NCBI RefSeq assembly: GCF_021535045.1
Contig: NZ_CP091056.1
Location: 434,001 to 498,000 of the forward strand
Reading direction: 5' to 3'
Length of the DNA stretch: 64,000 nucleotides
Source: Ornithinimicrobium sp. INDO-MA30-4
GTDB lineage: Bacteria; Actinomycetota; Actinomycetes; Actinomycetales; Dermatophilaceae
Below are positions 1 through 9,871 of the stretch, one piece after another (position 1 is the first letter of the stretch; every line of letters begins with the position of its first letter). Made by a program: the position numbers and the translations under genes. A model generated the notes under the pieces. The model was not told the origin of the DNA and did no database searches. It saw nothing but the letters and a program-made list of their open reading frames with translations.

Positions 1-49
1 AGGCCACCTTAGGAGCCAGGCATGCGTTGCTTTTGACGACACGCGTAGA

Positions 50-76
50 CTGGCACTCGGACGCCAGGAGTGCCAG
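50..76. promoter_or_regulatory. CIRCE operator upstream of hrcA
   Basis: Two perfect 9-nt inverted arms, ctggcactc at 50-58 and gagtgccag at 68-76, are separated by exactly nine bases. This is the architecture of the CIRCE element (consensus TTAGCACTC-N9-GAGTGCTAA) bound by HrcA. It lies 22 bases before the hrcA start, so HrcA very probably represses its own operon together with dnaJ. Confidence 0.88.
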
Positions 77-98
77 CAACGATGAGGAGGTGGCCGGT

Positions 99-1122
99 AT
101 GAGTGAAGATCGACGACTGCATATTTTGCGCGCCATCGTGCAGGACTATGTGCGCACCAGCGAGCCGGTGGGATCGAAGGCTCTGCTTGAGCGCCACTCA
201 CTCGGTGTCTCCGCTGCCACGGTGCGCAATGACATGGCCGCTCTCGAAGACGAGGGTCTGATCAGCGCGCCACACACCAGCGCTGGCCGGGTCCCCACTG
301 ATGCGGGCTATCGGATGTTTGTTGACCGGCTCTCTGCAGTCAAGCCGCTGAGCGCGGCTGAGCGCACCGCCGTTTCCCGTTTCCTTGAGGGCGCCATCGA
401 TCTGGATGACGTCGTCGGCCGCAGTGTGCGCCTTCTGTCATCGCTGACCAACCAGGTTGCCGTGATGCAGTACCCATCACTGAGCCGCTCCAGCGTGCGA
501 CACGTTGAATTGGTGAACTTGGGAGGGCTCGCCTGATGGTCGTCTTGATCGTGACGACCGGGCGGGTGGAACAACGAGTGGTTGATGTGGGCCGGGAGTT
601 GACCGGCGATGTCGACTCATTGATCGGCAGTCTCCGCTCGACGATCAACGCCTCGGTGGGAGGGCAACCGCTCAACGCTGCCGAGGGGCTTCTCCAGACC
701 GCGATGGAGACGGTCAAGCCAGAGCACCGCGACGTCGCTCGCCCGTCTTTGCCAGTTTGGTGGACGCGGTGAGCGAGCAGACCGAAGAACGGCTCGTGCT
801 TTCCGGCACCGCGAATCTGGCCCGAGTGGGCAGCGATTTTCCGACCTCGCTTGGAGAAGTTTTAGAGGCCTTGGAAGAACATGTGGTGCTTTTGAAGTTA
901 ATGGGAAGTATGGCTGCGTTGAATGAGTCCGAAGACGCTGTTGCGGTGAGCATCGGCGCCGAGAACCCGTTCTCCAGCCTGCGGACCACTTCAGTGATCA
1001 CGACCTCGTATGGGCAGGCCGGCGGGTTGGGCGTAGTTGGCCCGACTCGGATGGACTACCCAACCGCTATGGCTTCGGTGCGCGCTGTTGCGCACTATGT
1101 ATCGACAATTCTTGACCAGTGA
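99..1122 (+). CDS. hrcA: Heat-inducible transcription repressor HrcA (two frameshifts)
   Basis: HrcA represses heat-shock chaperone genes by binding CIRCE operators and is itself tuned by GroEL in known systems. The start ATG at 99 follows a gaggagg-like ribosome site and gives [18 protein letters not shown], the usual winged-helix N-terminus; the HTH contains [18 protein letters not shown]. The reading frame breaks near 530 (one base short before ctgatggtc) and near 744, where a CCC run lacks one C. After correction the protein is about 340 aa, normal for the family, and ends [11 protein letters not shown]. It is the first gene of an hrcA-dnaJ-rsmE operon behind a CIRCE box. Both breaks look like sequencing errors because the flanking protein is fully conserved. 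Confidence 0.93.
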
Positions 1123-1144
1123 CGACGAACAGGACACGACTCAC

Positions 1145-2267
1145 GTGAACGACTATTACGCAGACCTCGGGGTCTCCCGTGACTCGAGCGCCGAGGACAT
1201 TAAGCGCGCCTACCGCAAGTTGGCCCGCAAACTGCATCCCGACGTCAACCCCGGCCCTGATGCGGAGGCCGAGTTCAAGAAGGTCTCTCAGGCCTATGAC
1301 GTGCTGTCCGATGCTGACAAGCGCGCCAACTTTGACCGTGGGCAAGACCCCTACGGCGGCGCCCAGGCAGGGTTCGGACAGGGCTTCACCTTCACCGACA
1401 TCATGGATGCCTTCTTTGGTGGCACTTCGGCTGGCAGCCGCGGCCCTCGTTCGCGGACTCAGCGCGGCCAGGATGCCCTGGTCCAGTTGAGACATCGATC
1501 TCAAGACCGCCGTCTTTGGCGCCGAAGAGACCTTGAGCGTCGACACTGCCGTGCACTGCCAGACCTGCACCGGCTCCGGCGCGCAGCCCGCTCGCTGGCA
1601 CCCGGACGTGCTCGGTATGCCAGGGGCGCGGTGAAGTCCAGCAGGTCCAGCGTTCCTTCTTGGGCCAGGTCATGACGTCTCGTCCCTGCAGCGCTTGCCG
1701 CGGCTACGGTGAAGTCATCGAGAACCCGTGCTTTGACTGCTCCGGTGAAGGCCGCGTGCGGACTCGCCGTGAGATCTCGGTCAACGTGCCTGGTGGAGTC
1801 GACACCGGCACCCGCATTCGCCTGACCGGCCAGGGCGAAGTTGGCCCTCCGGCGGTCAGGCTGGCGACCTTTATGTCGAGATCGCGATCCTGCCGCACGA
1901 CACCTTCCGCCGTCGTGGCGATGACCTGCACGCCTCCATCGAAGTGCCGATGACGGCGGCTGCGCTCGGGGCCAGCCTCACGGTCAACTCCTTCGACGGC
2001 GACCAGGAGGTTGACCTCAAGGCCGGCGCACAGCCGCAAGAGACGATCACCTTGAAAGACTTGGGCGTGACGCATCTGCGTGGCACCGGTCGAGGAGACC
2101 TGATCGTTCACCTCGACATCAAGGTGCCCACGAAACTCAACGAAGAGCAGCGCCAAATGTTGCGCGACTTCGCGGAGTCCCGTGGCGAATCACGCCCGTC
2201 GGGTCAGATGGCTTCTTCGCACGGCGGCATCTTCGGCAAGTTCCGGGAAGCGTTCTCCGGCCGGTGA
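1145..2267 (+). CDS. dnaJ: Chaperone protein DnaJ (frameshifted)
   Basis: DnaJ is the Hsp40 co-chaperone that stimulates DnaK ATPase and binds unfolded protein. A GTG at 1145 gives [20 protein letters not shown]. The J-domain HPD is present (KLHPDVNPG), then a Gly/Phe-rich linker. All four zinc-finger repeats are readable across frames: [24 protein letters not shown] and CFDCSGEG. The C-terminal substrate domain ends at 2267. Frameshifts sit near 1490, between 1560 and 1660, and near 1850. Corrected length is about 373 aa, typical of DnaJ2 encoded beside hrcA in Actinomycetota. The stop overlaps the start of rsmE (GTGA), implying translational coupling. Confidence 0.93.
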
Positions 2268-3009
2268 GTGCTCCGCTGTTCTTACTCGACTCCGGCGGGC
2301 TGGCTGAGGCCAGCGTCGGAGTCGAGCTGGTGCTGCGCGGCTCTGAGGGGCGACACGCAGCGGATGTCTCCAGGCTGAAGACGGGCGAAGCTGTTTCGCT
2401 AGCCGATGGCAGCGGCGCTATTGCTCACTGCGCTGTGTCTGGCACGGGCAAAGGCGAATTGCGCGCAGTGATCGAAGAGTTGGTGCACGAGCCCGCACCA
2501 AATCCAGGATTCACGCTGGTCCAGGCGCTAGCCAAGGGGATCGTGACCTGCTGGCCATCGAGATCGGCACCGAACTCGGCGTCGATGCTGTCGTGCCATG
2601 GCAAGCAGATCGCAGCATTGTGCGTTGGCGCGGCGATCGAGCCGCCAAAGGCTTGAAGAAGTGGCGCCAGACGCTCATCGCAGCGACCAAGCAGGCCCGG
2701 CGCTCGCGCATACCCGAGTTGGCGCCGTTGGCTGATCGCAAGATAGTGCTGGATCGCATCGCGGCGGCGGATGTCGCTTTGGTTTTGCACGAAAGTGCCG
2801 TGGAGCCTTTGGCTGAGATCGACGTTCCCGCTGAGGCTGGCGAAGTCGTGCTCATCGTTGGCCCCGAAGGCGGCATTTCTGAAGCCGAACTGGCCGACTT
2901 CGTGGCAGCCGGTGCACGGTCTGTGCGGTTGGGCTCGACCGTGCTGCGTACCTCGACAGCAGGCAGCGCAGCAATCGCGGTGTTGTCAGCACAGACACGC
3001 TGGCGGTAA
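2264..3009 (+). CDS. rsmE: 16S rRNA (uracil-1498 N3)-methyltransferase RsmE (one frameshift)
   Basis: RsmE is a SPOUT-fold enzyme that methylates U1498 of 16S rRNA. A GTG at 2264 overlaps the dnaJ stop and begins [11 protein letters not shown]. The frame breaks near 2530 inside the ALAKGDRDLLAIEIGTELG region and resumes with VVPWQADRSIVRW. The SAM-binding trefoil-knot signature is clear: VVLIVGPEGGISEAE, then VRLGSTVLRTSTAGSAAIAV. Corrected length is about 248 aa, normal. It sits after dnaJ, as in many Actinomycetota, and its TAA overlaps the ATG of the next gene. Confidence 0.92.
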
Positions 3010-4337
3010 TGAGCGACGTTTCGACACGCAGCATCACCTGGGGCGCGGCTGGCCTCATTACGTTGTTTGCCATTGAATACATTGCGGTCGGCACCGCTAT
3101 GCCATCGGTGGCCCGCGACCTTGACGGTTTAGCGCTGTATTCGTTGGCCTTCGGTGCCACTGTCGCCACCAGCGTCGTCGGGATGATGGTGAGTGGCTGG
3201 TGGTCGGACCACTCTGGCCCCAAACCAGTGCTGCTCACCGGTTGTCTCAGCTTTGCTGGGGGCCTATTGCTCGCTGGCCTCGCGCCGACGATGGAGCTCT
3301 TCGTTGTCGGGCGTGGACTGCAAGGGTGGGGGAGCGGCCTGGCGACGGTGTCTATCTACGTCATCATCGCCCAAGGCGTGCCCGATGAACGCAGGCCAGC
3401 GCTGTTTTCGATGCTGGCCGCGGCTTGGGTGATCCCTGGATTAGCGGGCCCGGTCCTGACCGGTGTCGTCGTCGAGCAGTGGGGTTGGCGCTGGGTGTTT
3501 TGGGAGTCATCCCATTGGTGCTCGTCGCTCTCATCGTGATTTGGCCCGCACTGAGAAAGACCCGGCCCAGTGACGACGCGGCCTACCTCAAAGTCAGCAC
3601 GCTGCTCTGGGCGGGTGTGGCAGCCCTGAGCGCCGCAGTGCTCAATGTGCTGGCTGAAGACATTGCCGGGTGGCGTGCCGTGTTGGCAGTGCCCATGGTG
3701 ATGTTGCTGCTCCTAGCGTCCTCGCACCTCCTGCCGGCTGGCACTCTGCGCCTGGTGCCAGGGCTGCCCTCGGTCATTGCGGCTCGGGGAGCAATCGGTG
3801 CGTCCTTCATCGCTGCGGAAGCATATTTGCCGTTGATGTTGCAAGAGATTCACGGGTATTCGCCGGCGTGGGCTGGCGCGATTCTCGCGGTTGGATCGGT
3901 GACCTGGACAGTGGGTTCGTGGGCGCAGAGCAAGTTGGCTGATCGAGTCGGGCGCAATGAGTTGTTGGTTCACGGCTCCGTCATTATCTTGATCGGTCTG
4001 GCCGCTCTGGTGCTGGCACTTGGCGTCGACTCTCCTGGTTGGACCGTCCTGACGATCTGGGGTTGGACATCTGCCGGAGTCGGATTGGCATATCCGATCA
4101 CGTCGCTGTTGACGCTGCGGTTATCACCAGAATCAGAGGTTGGCAAGAACTCTTCATCGCTTCAGGTCAGCGAAGCCCTAGCTAGCGCAGGGTTTTGGCG
4201 CTTTCGGGAGCAGCTTTGGACTCTTCTACGCGACCTCGCCGCAGACGGCTTTTGTGTCGGTTGCAGTGGTATCTGCGCTGGCTGGCGGGGTGGCGGTCGC
4301 GACAGCGAAGCGGACGCGCATTACTGTTTCGGTATGA
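3009..4337 (+). CDS. Major facilitator superfamily transporter (two frameshifts)
   Basis: This is a polytopic permease of the MFS drug:H+ antiporter type; the substrate cannot be told from sequence. The start ATG overlaps the rsmE stop (TAATG). Hydrophobic helices run throughout, with VGGRGLQG-like motifs (LFVVGRGLQGWGSG) and the GPVLTGVVVEQWGWRWVF stretch typical of the fourth to sixth helices. The frame breaks near 3510 and near 4190, where an extra or missing T in a TTTT run moves the C-terminus into the frame of the following HIT gene. The corrected stop TGA (4335-4337) overlaps that gene's ATG. Corrected length is about 440 aa. Confidence 0.85.
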
Positions 4338-4693
4338 CTGACTGCCTGTTTTGCGCCATCGCAACCGGCGACATGCCCGCCGAAGTTGTTGCCCGCACCG
4401 AGAACGTCATCGCCTTTCGCGACATTGCCCCGGCCGCACCCGTTCATGTGCTGGTGATTCCTCGAGAGCATTACGCTACGGCTGCCGAGCTGGCTGCGGT
4501 GAACCCGCTGGTGGCTGCCGAGCTATTTGTCGTGGCTGGGCAAGTGGCTGATCAGGAGGGAATCGCCACCTCTGGCTATCGACTCGAGTCCAACGTCGGT
4601 GACGATGCTGGGCAAACCGTGAACCACGTACACCTGCACGTCTTAGGTGGACGCGACCTCGGGGCGCTGGTTGGACCGGCAGGAGTAGAATAA
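4334..4693 (+). CDS. HIT-family nucleotide-binding protein
   Basis: Histidine-triad proteins hydrolyse nucleoside phosphoramidates and related nucleotides. The ATG at 4334 gives MTDCLFCAIATGDMPAEVV with a CxxC pair near the N-terminus, and the active-site triad HVHLHVLGG lies near the C-terminus. The 119-aa length is normal for HinT-like proteins and the gene is intact. It overlaps the MFS stop by ATGA and lies 8 bases before phoH, an order (HIT, phoH, ybeY) common in Actinomycetota. As read, it is fused in frame to the frameshifted transporter tail, which I consider an artefact. Confidence 0.92.
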   Translation: MTDCLFCAIATGDMPAEVVARTENVIAFRDIAPAAPVHVLVIPREHYATAAELAAVNPLVAAELFVVAGQVADQEGIATSGYRLESNVGDDAGQTVNHVHLHVLGGRDLGALVGPAGVE

Positions 4694-4701
4694 GCAGCCT
4701 C

Positions 4702-5733
4702 ATGCCTGAACTACCCGAATCGCCAGCACCTGACCAACAACCCGTGCACGTCATCACCGTCCCCAGCGATGTGCCCATGGTGGCTCTCGTCGGCTCACGG
4801 GATGAACTGTTGCGGACCATTGAACGCAGTTTCCCCAAACTCGACATCCATGTCCGGGGCAACGAGTTTCGATTGACGGGGGAGTCCGCTGAAATGGCGC
4901 TCCTTGAGCGGTTGATCGATGAGTTGATTTCGGTGACCAACAACGGTCATGCCTTGGATCGCAATGCTGTCGAGCGTTCGATCGGGATGTTGCGTGGGCA
5001 GACTCAAGACCGACCCGCTGATGTGCTCACGATGAATATTTTGAGCAGCCGCGGAAAGGCGATCAGGCCAAAGACGCTGAACCAAAAGCACTATGTCGAT
5101 GCCATTGACACGCACACGATCGTGTTTGGGATCGGCCCGGCTGGAACCGGCAAGACGTATTTGGCGATGGCGAAGGCGGTCGCAGCTTTGCAGGCCAAAG
5201 AGGTCAATCGCATCATTTTGACCAGGCCAGCAGTTGAGGCGGGTGAGCGGTTGGGATTCCTGCCCGGCTCGCTCAACGACAAAATCGACCCATACTTACG
5301 CCCGCTTTATGACGCCCTGCACGACATGGTTGACCCGGATTCCATCCCGCGTCTGATGGCGTCGGGCACGATTGAAGTGGCCCCGCTTGCCTACATGCGC
5401 GGTCGTACCCTCAACGACGCGTTCATCATCTTGGACGAAGCTCAAAACACCTCGGCTGAGCAGATGAAGATGTTCCTGACCCGCCTGGGCTTCGGCTCAC
5501 GGATGGTCGTCACCGGCGACGTCACCCAGGTTGATCTTCCGGGTGGCACCACCTCCGGGTTGCGTGTCGTGCAAGAGATCCTGGATGGCGTCGAAGATGT
5601 TCACTTCTCTAATCTGACCAGCCAAGATGTGGTGCGCCACAACCTGGTCGGCAAGATCGTCGATGCCTACGGTCAATACGACGCGACGCACCCGCCCACT
5701 GCTGGGTACGTCGGTGGACGTGGTCCGCGTTGA
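4702..5733 (+). CDS. phoH: PhoH family ATPase
   Basis: PhoH-like proteins are P-loop NTPases, proposed to act in RNA metabolism together with the adjacent YbeY. The gene is intact at 343 aa. A KH-like N-terminal region (LDIHVRGNEFRLTGES) precedes the ATPase core with Walker A GIGPAGTGKTYLAMA and Walker B AFIILDEAQNTS. The conserved TRPAVEAGERLGFLPG segment lies between them. Its TGA overlaps a TTG start of ybeY, so the two are probably translationally coupled. Confidence 0.95.
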   Translation: MPELPESPAPDQQPVHVITVPSDVPMVALVGSRDELLRTIERSFPKLDIHVRGNEFRLTGESAEMALLERLIDELISVTNNGHALDRNAVERSIGMLRGQTQDRPADVLTMNILSSRGKAIRPKTLNQKHYVDAIDTHTIVFGIGPAGTGKTYLAMAKAVAALQAKEVNRIILTRPAVEAGERLGFLPGSLNDKIDPYLRPLYDALHDMVDPDSIPRLMASGTIEVAPLAYMRGRTLNDAFIILDEAQNTSAEQMKMFLTRLGFGSRMVVTGDVTQVDLPGGTTSGLRVVQEILDGVEDVHFSNLTSQDVVRHNLVGKIVDAYGQYDATHPPTAGYVGGRGPR

Positions 5734-6235
5734 GCATTGAGGTTCTGAATGAGTCCGGCCAGGTGCCATCGGCGCTTCCGGAGCAGGAGTTTCAAGACCT
5801 GGCGCGTTTCGTGTTGGAGGCCATGCACGTCCACCCCGCTGCCGAGTTAACCATCACTCTGGTCGACACCGCTGCGATGGAGGCATTGCACGTGCAGTGG
5901 ATGGACCTTGAAGGTCCCACCGACGTGATGAGTTTCCCGATGGATGAGTTGCGCCCCGGGAGCCACGACCAGCCCAGCACTGAGGGCATCTTGGGGGATG
6001 TGGTGCTGTGCTCTGACGTCGCCGCGCAACAGGCTGCTGCAGCCGGTCACTCGGTGGCGGATGAGTTGTTGTTGCTCACCACTCACGGCATTTTGCACCT
6101 GCTTGGCTTTGATCACGCTGATGAAGCCGAGGAAAAGAAATGTTTGACCTGCAACGAACGTTGTTACTTTCGTACCTGGCCCAACGTGGCCGCACCACCA
6201 GCGCTGCGCCGGCTGCTCGCCGCGACCGCGCCTAA
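5730..6235 (+). CDS. ybeY: Endoribonuclease/rRNA maturation factor YbeY (one frameshift)
   Basis: YbeY is a zinc-dependent single-strand endoribonuclease needed for 16S rRNA 3'-end maturation and ribosome quality control. A TTG at 5730 overlapping the phoH stop gives SIEVLNESGQ. The zinc motif H-x3-H-x5-H is present as THGILHLLGFDH. The frame breaks at about 6138, where a base is missing in an AAG-AAA stretch; restoring it gives EMFDLQRTLLLSYL and a stop at 6233-6235. Corrected length is about 168 aa, normal. In the raw frame translation would run on to 6263. Confidence 0.92.
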
Positions 6236-6259
6236 ACCGTCTCGGACTATTTACCTGTT

Positions 6260-7627
6260 ATGACTGCCCTCATTCTGGTGGCAATTGCCGCCATCCTGAT
6301 CGCCTTTTTACTCGCTGGAGCCGAAACCGCGATCTCTCGGATGTCGCGTCACCACGCCGAGCAGTTGGCCGGTGAGGGCATCCGCGGATCCAAGTCGCTG
6401 GTCAAGATTGTCAGTGACTCAGCGCCATACCTCGCGGTCACGAACTTCACCCGTGTTATCGCTGAGGCGTTGGCGGCTGTCGCTGTGGCTGTTGCCGTCG
6501 ACACGCAGACCAACAGCCACTGGCAGACGGCGCTGATTGCGGTTGCCATCATGGCGGTTGTCTCTTTCGTGGTCGTTGGGGTCTCGCCGCGGACCTTGGC
6601 ACGTCAGAACGTGGACAAAGTGGCGCTGCAGGCGGCTCCGGTCGTCAACCTGCTGCGTACGGTCCTTGGGCCCATCGCTAAATTGCTGGTCACTTTTGGC
6701 AATGCGGTGACACCCGGTTCTGGGTATGACGAGGGCCCGTTTGCCTCCGAGGCGGAGTTGCGGGGTCTGGTCGATCTGGCTGGCGAAAGCGCCATGATCG
6801 AAGAGGGCGAGCGGGAAATGATCCACTCAATCTTTGAGTTGGGTGACACCGTTGCGCGTGAGGTGATGGTGCCCCGGCCGGACATGGTCACGATCGGCAA
6901 GGATCGCACTTTGCGGCAGGCTATGTCGCTGTTCTTGCGGTCAGGCTTCTCCCGCATGCCGGTTATTGGTGAGGGCAGCGATGACGTGCTGGGCACCTTG
7001 TACTTCAAGGACGTTGCGCGCAAGGTCAATGCCGGCGGTCAAGAAGTCAGCGGCATCAGCGTCACTGAGGTCGTGCGTGGTGTTTTGCGAGTGCCCGACA
7101 GCAAGGCCGTCGATGGTTTGCTGCGGGAAATGCAGGCCCAACGCTTGCACTTCGCCATCGTGATTGATGAATACGGCGGCACGGCTGGCTTGGTCACCAT
7201 TGAGGACATTCTCGAAGAGATCGTTGGCGAGATCACCGACGAATACGACCGTGACGTCGTTGAGGTTGAAGAACTCGCTGACGGCACAACGCGAGTCCCA
7301 GCGACGATGTCGGTCGACGACCTAGGTGACCTGTTCGACATGGAAATCGAAATCGAAGATGTCGACACGGTTGGTGGTCTGTTAGCGGCACTAACCGGGC
7401 AGGTGCCGATCGTCGGATCGAGTGCAGAGATTGGCGGGTTGGAACTCACCGCCGAGCGGATGGCTGGTCGCCGTCGACGCGTGGCGACGGTGATCGTGGC
7501 CGACATGCGCAACCAGTCGGTCGAGGATGACGAGAGCGATGAGGACGCAGCCGAAGATGGCGAACTCGTCAGTGATGTCGAAGAAGCCAACGAACAGTCA
7601 GATGCGAATCGAGTCGACGCCAACTGA
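6260..7627 (+). CDS. HlyC/CorC (CNNM) family membrane protein with CBS pair
   Basis: Members are integral-membrane proteins linked to Mg2+/Co2+ efflux. The intact 455-aa protein has an N-terminal DUF21 transmembrane domain (residues about 1-180, starting MTALILVAIAAILIAFLLAGAE). Two cytoplasmic CBS domains follow (MVPRPDMVTIGKDRTLRQAM and the IVIDEYGGTAGLVTIEDILE hallmark), then a CorC/HlyC C-terminal domain and an acidic tail (VEDDESDEDAAEDGE). It follows ybeY and precedes era, the standard actinobacterial order. The acidic low-complexity tail is probably unstructured. Confidence 0.93.
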   Translation: MTALILVAIAAILIAFLLAGAETAISRMSRHHAEQLAGEGIRGSKSLVKIVSDSAPYLAVTNFTRVIAEALAAVAVAVAVDTQTNSHWQTALIAVAIMAVVSFVVVGVSPRTLARQNVDKVALQAAPVVNLLRTVLGPIAKLLVTFGNAVTPGSGYDEGPFASEAELRGLVDLAGESAMIEEGEREMIHSIFELGDTVAREVMVPRPDMVTIGKDRTLRQAMSLFLRSGFSRMPVIGEGSDDVLGTLYFKDVARKVNAGGQEVSGISVTEVVRGVLRVPDSKAVDGLLREMQAQRLHFAIVIDEYGGTAGLVTIEDILEEIVGEITDEYDRDVVEVEELADGTTRVPATMSVDDLGDLFDMEIEIEDVDTVGGLLAALTGQVPIVGSSAEIGGLELTAERMAGRRRRVATVIVADMRNQSVEDDESDEDAAEDGELVSDVEEANEQSDANRVDAN

Positions 7628-7717
7628 CCCCTATGCGCCTTTTCATCTGCCATGGAGCCAGAATTTTCTGGTGCATCGCGAGTGAATCGGCGCATGGGAC
7701 GCGGGTAGAGTGAGGGT

Positions 7718-8642
7718 ATGTCTTCAGAGTCAGTTCCCTTCCGTTCTGGCTTCGCGTGCTTGATCGGGCGCCCCAATGCGGGCAAGTCCACGCTCACGAA
7801 TGCCTTAGTGGGTGACAAGGTCGCCATTACCTCAAGCAAGCCGCAGACGACGCGGCACGCTATCCGCGGAGTTCGTAACGCCGAAGACTCCCAACTTGTC
7901 TTGGTAGACACCCTGGATTGCACCGACCGCGGTCGCTGCTGGGTGAGCGGCTGAATGATCTGGTGCGCGAGACCCTGCTGGGTGTCGATGTCATTGGGTT
8001 CTGCTTGCCGGCCGACCAGTGGCCCGGGCCCGGCGACCAATACATCGCCAACGACTTAGCCGAGCTGCGACAAGTCCGTAAGGGGATCAAAATCGTGGCC
8101 TTGGCGACAAAGTCTGACGCGGTCGATCGGGACCGGATGGCCCAGCACTTGATGGCTATCGACAAGTTGGGCGACTGGGACGAGATCGTGCCTTGCTCAG
8201 CCGTGAACGGTGACCAGGTCGACGAAGTGGCAGATGTGCTCGTCTCTTATCTCCCCGAAGGCCCCGCGCTTTATCCCGAGGGAATGCTGACCGATGAGTC
8301 GATGACCGTCATGATTGCCGAATTGGTTCGCGAAGCCGCGCTCGAAGGCGTTCGTGATGAGTTGCCGCACTCGTTGGCAGTGGTCGTCGACGAGATCGTG
8401 CCCCGCGAAGACCGCCCAGAGGGCAAGCCCATGGATGACATCCGGGTGCACGTCTTTGTCGAGCGCCCCAGCCAGAAGGCCATCATCATCGGCCGGGGCG
8501 GTTCCCGACTACGCGATGTGGGCACCCAGGCGCGCAAAGGCATCGAGAAACTGGTGGGCCATCGCGTCTATCTCGACCTTCACGTCAAGGTGGCTAAGGA
8601 CTGGCAACGGGACCCTAAGCAGTTGCAAAGCTGGGCTTCTAA
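7718..8642 (+). CDS. era: GTPase Era (two frameshifts)
   Basis: Era binds 16S rRNA and assists 30S assembly. The ATG at 7718 begins [21 protein letters not shown]1 is [10 protein letters not shown]3 is DTPG after restoring one C in the ACACCC run near 7913, and G4 is ATKSD. The C-terminal KH domain carries [20 protein letters not shown] second 1-nt loss near 8630 (AAA run) disrupts the KQLQKLGF end; corrected, the stop is TAA at 8640-8642. Corrected length is about 308 aa. The 90-base gap upstream probably holds its own promoter. Confidence 0.93.
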
Positions 8643-8663
8643 CCGGCCTGTGCTTATGCGCTT

Positions 8664-9758
8664 TCAGCTCTTGGTGACCTCGAGCCCGACATCACGCCAT
8701 CCCGAGGCAACAGCACCGGCCACATCTCCGCCAACGCCGAATCGCCCCTCGGCTGCACGAACCGTGGCGGCTGCGAAGTCTTGGAATGAAGCGTCTTTGG
8801 CGATCATCCCGGGTGTTGAGAGCACGTCAAACCAGACCTGCCCTGCCTGATCCCAGGCCGTGCCGCCCAGCCGGGTGGCCGCGAGATAGAAGGCATGGTT
8901 GGGGATCCCAGAGTTGATGTGGACTCCTCCGTTGTCGCCACTCTCATCGTGTGGCAGATCGGCGTAGTCGCGCATGTGAGCCGGCTGTGGGTCAACGCCC
9001 AGAATCGGGTCGTCGTATGCCGTGCCTGGGGCCTTGAGCGAACGCAACCCATCGCCAGCGACCGCGTCGGTCAAGATGTCAGCGCCGACAAGCCAATCAG
9101 CCTCATTTGCAGTCTGGTCAAGGGCGCGCTGCCGGACCAGTGAACCAAAGACGTCACTGATGGATTCATTGAGCGCGCCAGGCTGCGCCACATAGACCAG
9201 TCCAGCGGTGAACTGGATGAGCCCGTGCGTGAGCTCGTGGCCAATCACGTCAAGACTCGCGGTGAACGGCTCGAAGTAGACCCCGTCGCCGTCACCAAAC
9301 ACCATCTGCGAGCCGTCCCAGAAGGCATTGTCGTAGTCGCGGCCATAGTGCACCGTGGCCAGCAACTCCATTCCAGTATCGTCCAGAGACCGGCGACCGT
9401 ATTGCTCAAAGAGCAGGCTCCAGGTCAGACCGAGACCGTCGTAAGCATCAGTAACAGCTTGGTCGTCGGTCGGTCCAGCGCCCTCTAGTCGCACCAGCAC
9501 GCCTGGTAGCCGAATGCCGGAAAGCGCATCGTAAATCTCGCGGGCCGGGCTATCGGCGGCACTCTGGGTGGCGACGGCCGACTCGGGCAGCGGCGGTCGC
9601 CCACCAACCCACCTGGTGGCACGAACTTCGCGTCGCGATCGAATCTTGCTCTGATCGTCAACGGTGGCCAACAACCCCTGAGGCGGTTGCGGATCAGCAT
9701 TGGCGATGCGCGCCAACAGATAATCAGGGACGAAGCCGCAGTGTCGAGGAGTGTTCAT
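8664..9758 (-). CDS. Protealysin-like M4 (thermolysin family) metalloprotease
   Basis: This is an intact 364-aa zinc peptidase of the M4 family. The zinc motif is VIGHELTHGLIQF with the third ligand in GALNESISDVFG, and the catalytic histidine region is GGVHINSGIPNHAFY. There is no signal peptide. Instead the N-terminus reads MNTPRHCGFVPDYLLARIA, resembling the short PPYLL-type propeptide of protealysin and related intracellular or non-classically exported enzymes. It stands alone, convergent with era, with a roughly 110-base divergent promoter region shared with the dha operon. Substrate and localisation are unknown. Confidence 0.92.
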   Translation of the reverse strand: MNTPRHCGFVPDYLLARIANADPQPPQGLLATVDDQSKIRSRREVRATRWVGGRPPLPESAVATQSAADSPAREIYDALSGIRLPGVLVRLEGAGPTDDQAVTDAYDGLGLTWSLLFEQYGRRSLDDTGMELLATVHYGRDYDNAFWDGSQMVFGDGDGVYFEPFTASLDVIGHELTHGLIQFTAGLVYVAQPGALNESISDVFGSLVRQRALDQTANEADWLVGADILTDAVAGDGLRSLKAPGTAYDDPILGVDPQPAHMRDYADLPHDESGDNGGVHINSGIPNHAFYLAATRLGGTAWDQAGQVWFDVLSTPGMIAKDASFQDFAAATVRAAEGRFGVGGDVAGAVASGWRDVGLEVTKS

Positions 9759-9871
9759 GACGGCACTCTGCCAGGTGGCACTGACATTGCTCTTAATTTG
9801 ACGTGAGCCACTTCACAAATCGCCGTGAGTTCCTCTAGTCATCCCGGGCAACAGGTGGTTGAGTGGGCTTC

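Noticed and set aside
3425-4693. A single open frame joining the MFS transporter C-half to the HIT protein (apparent fusion)
   Set aside because: The join follows a 1-nt change in a T run near 4190; restoring it gives a transporter stop overlapping the HIT ATG (ATGA), as at other junctions here.
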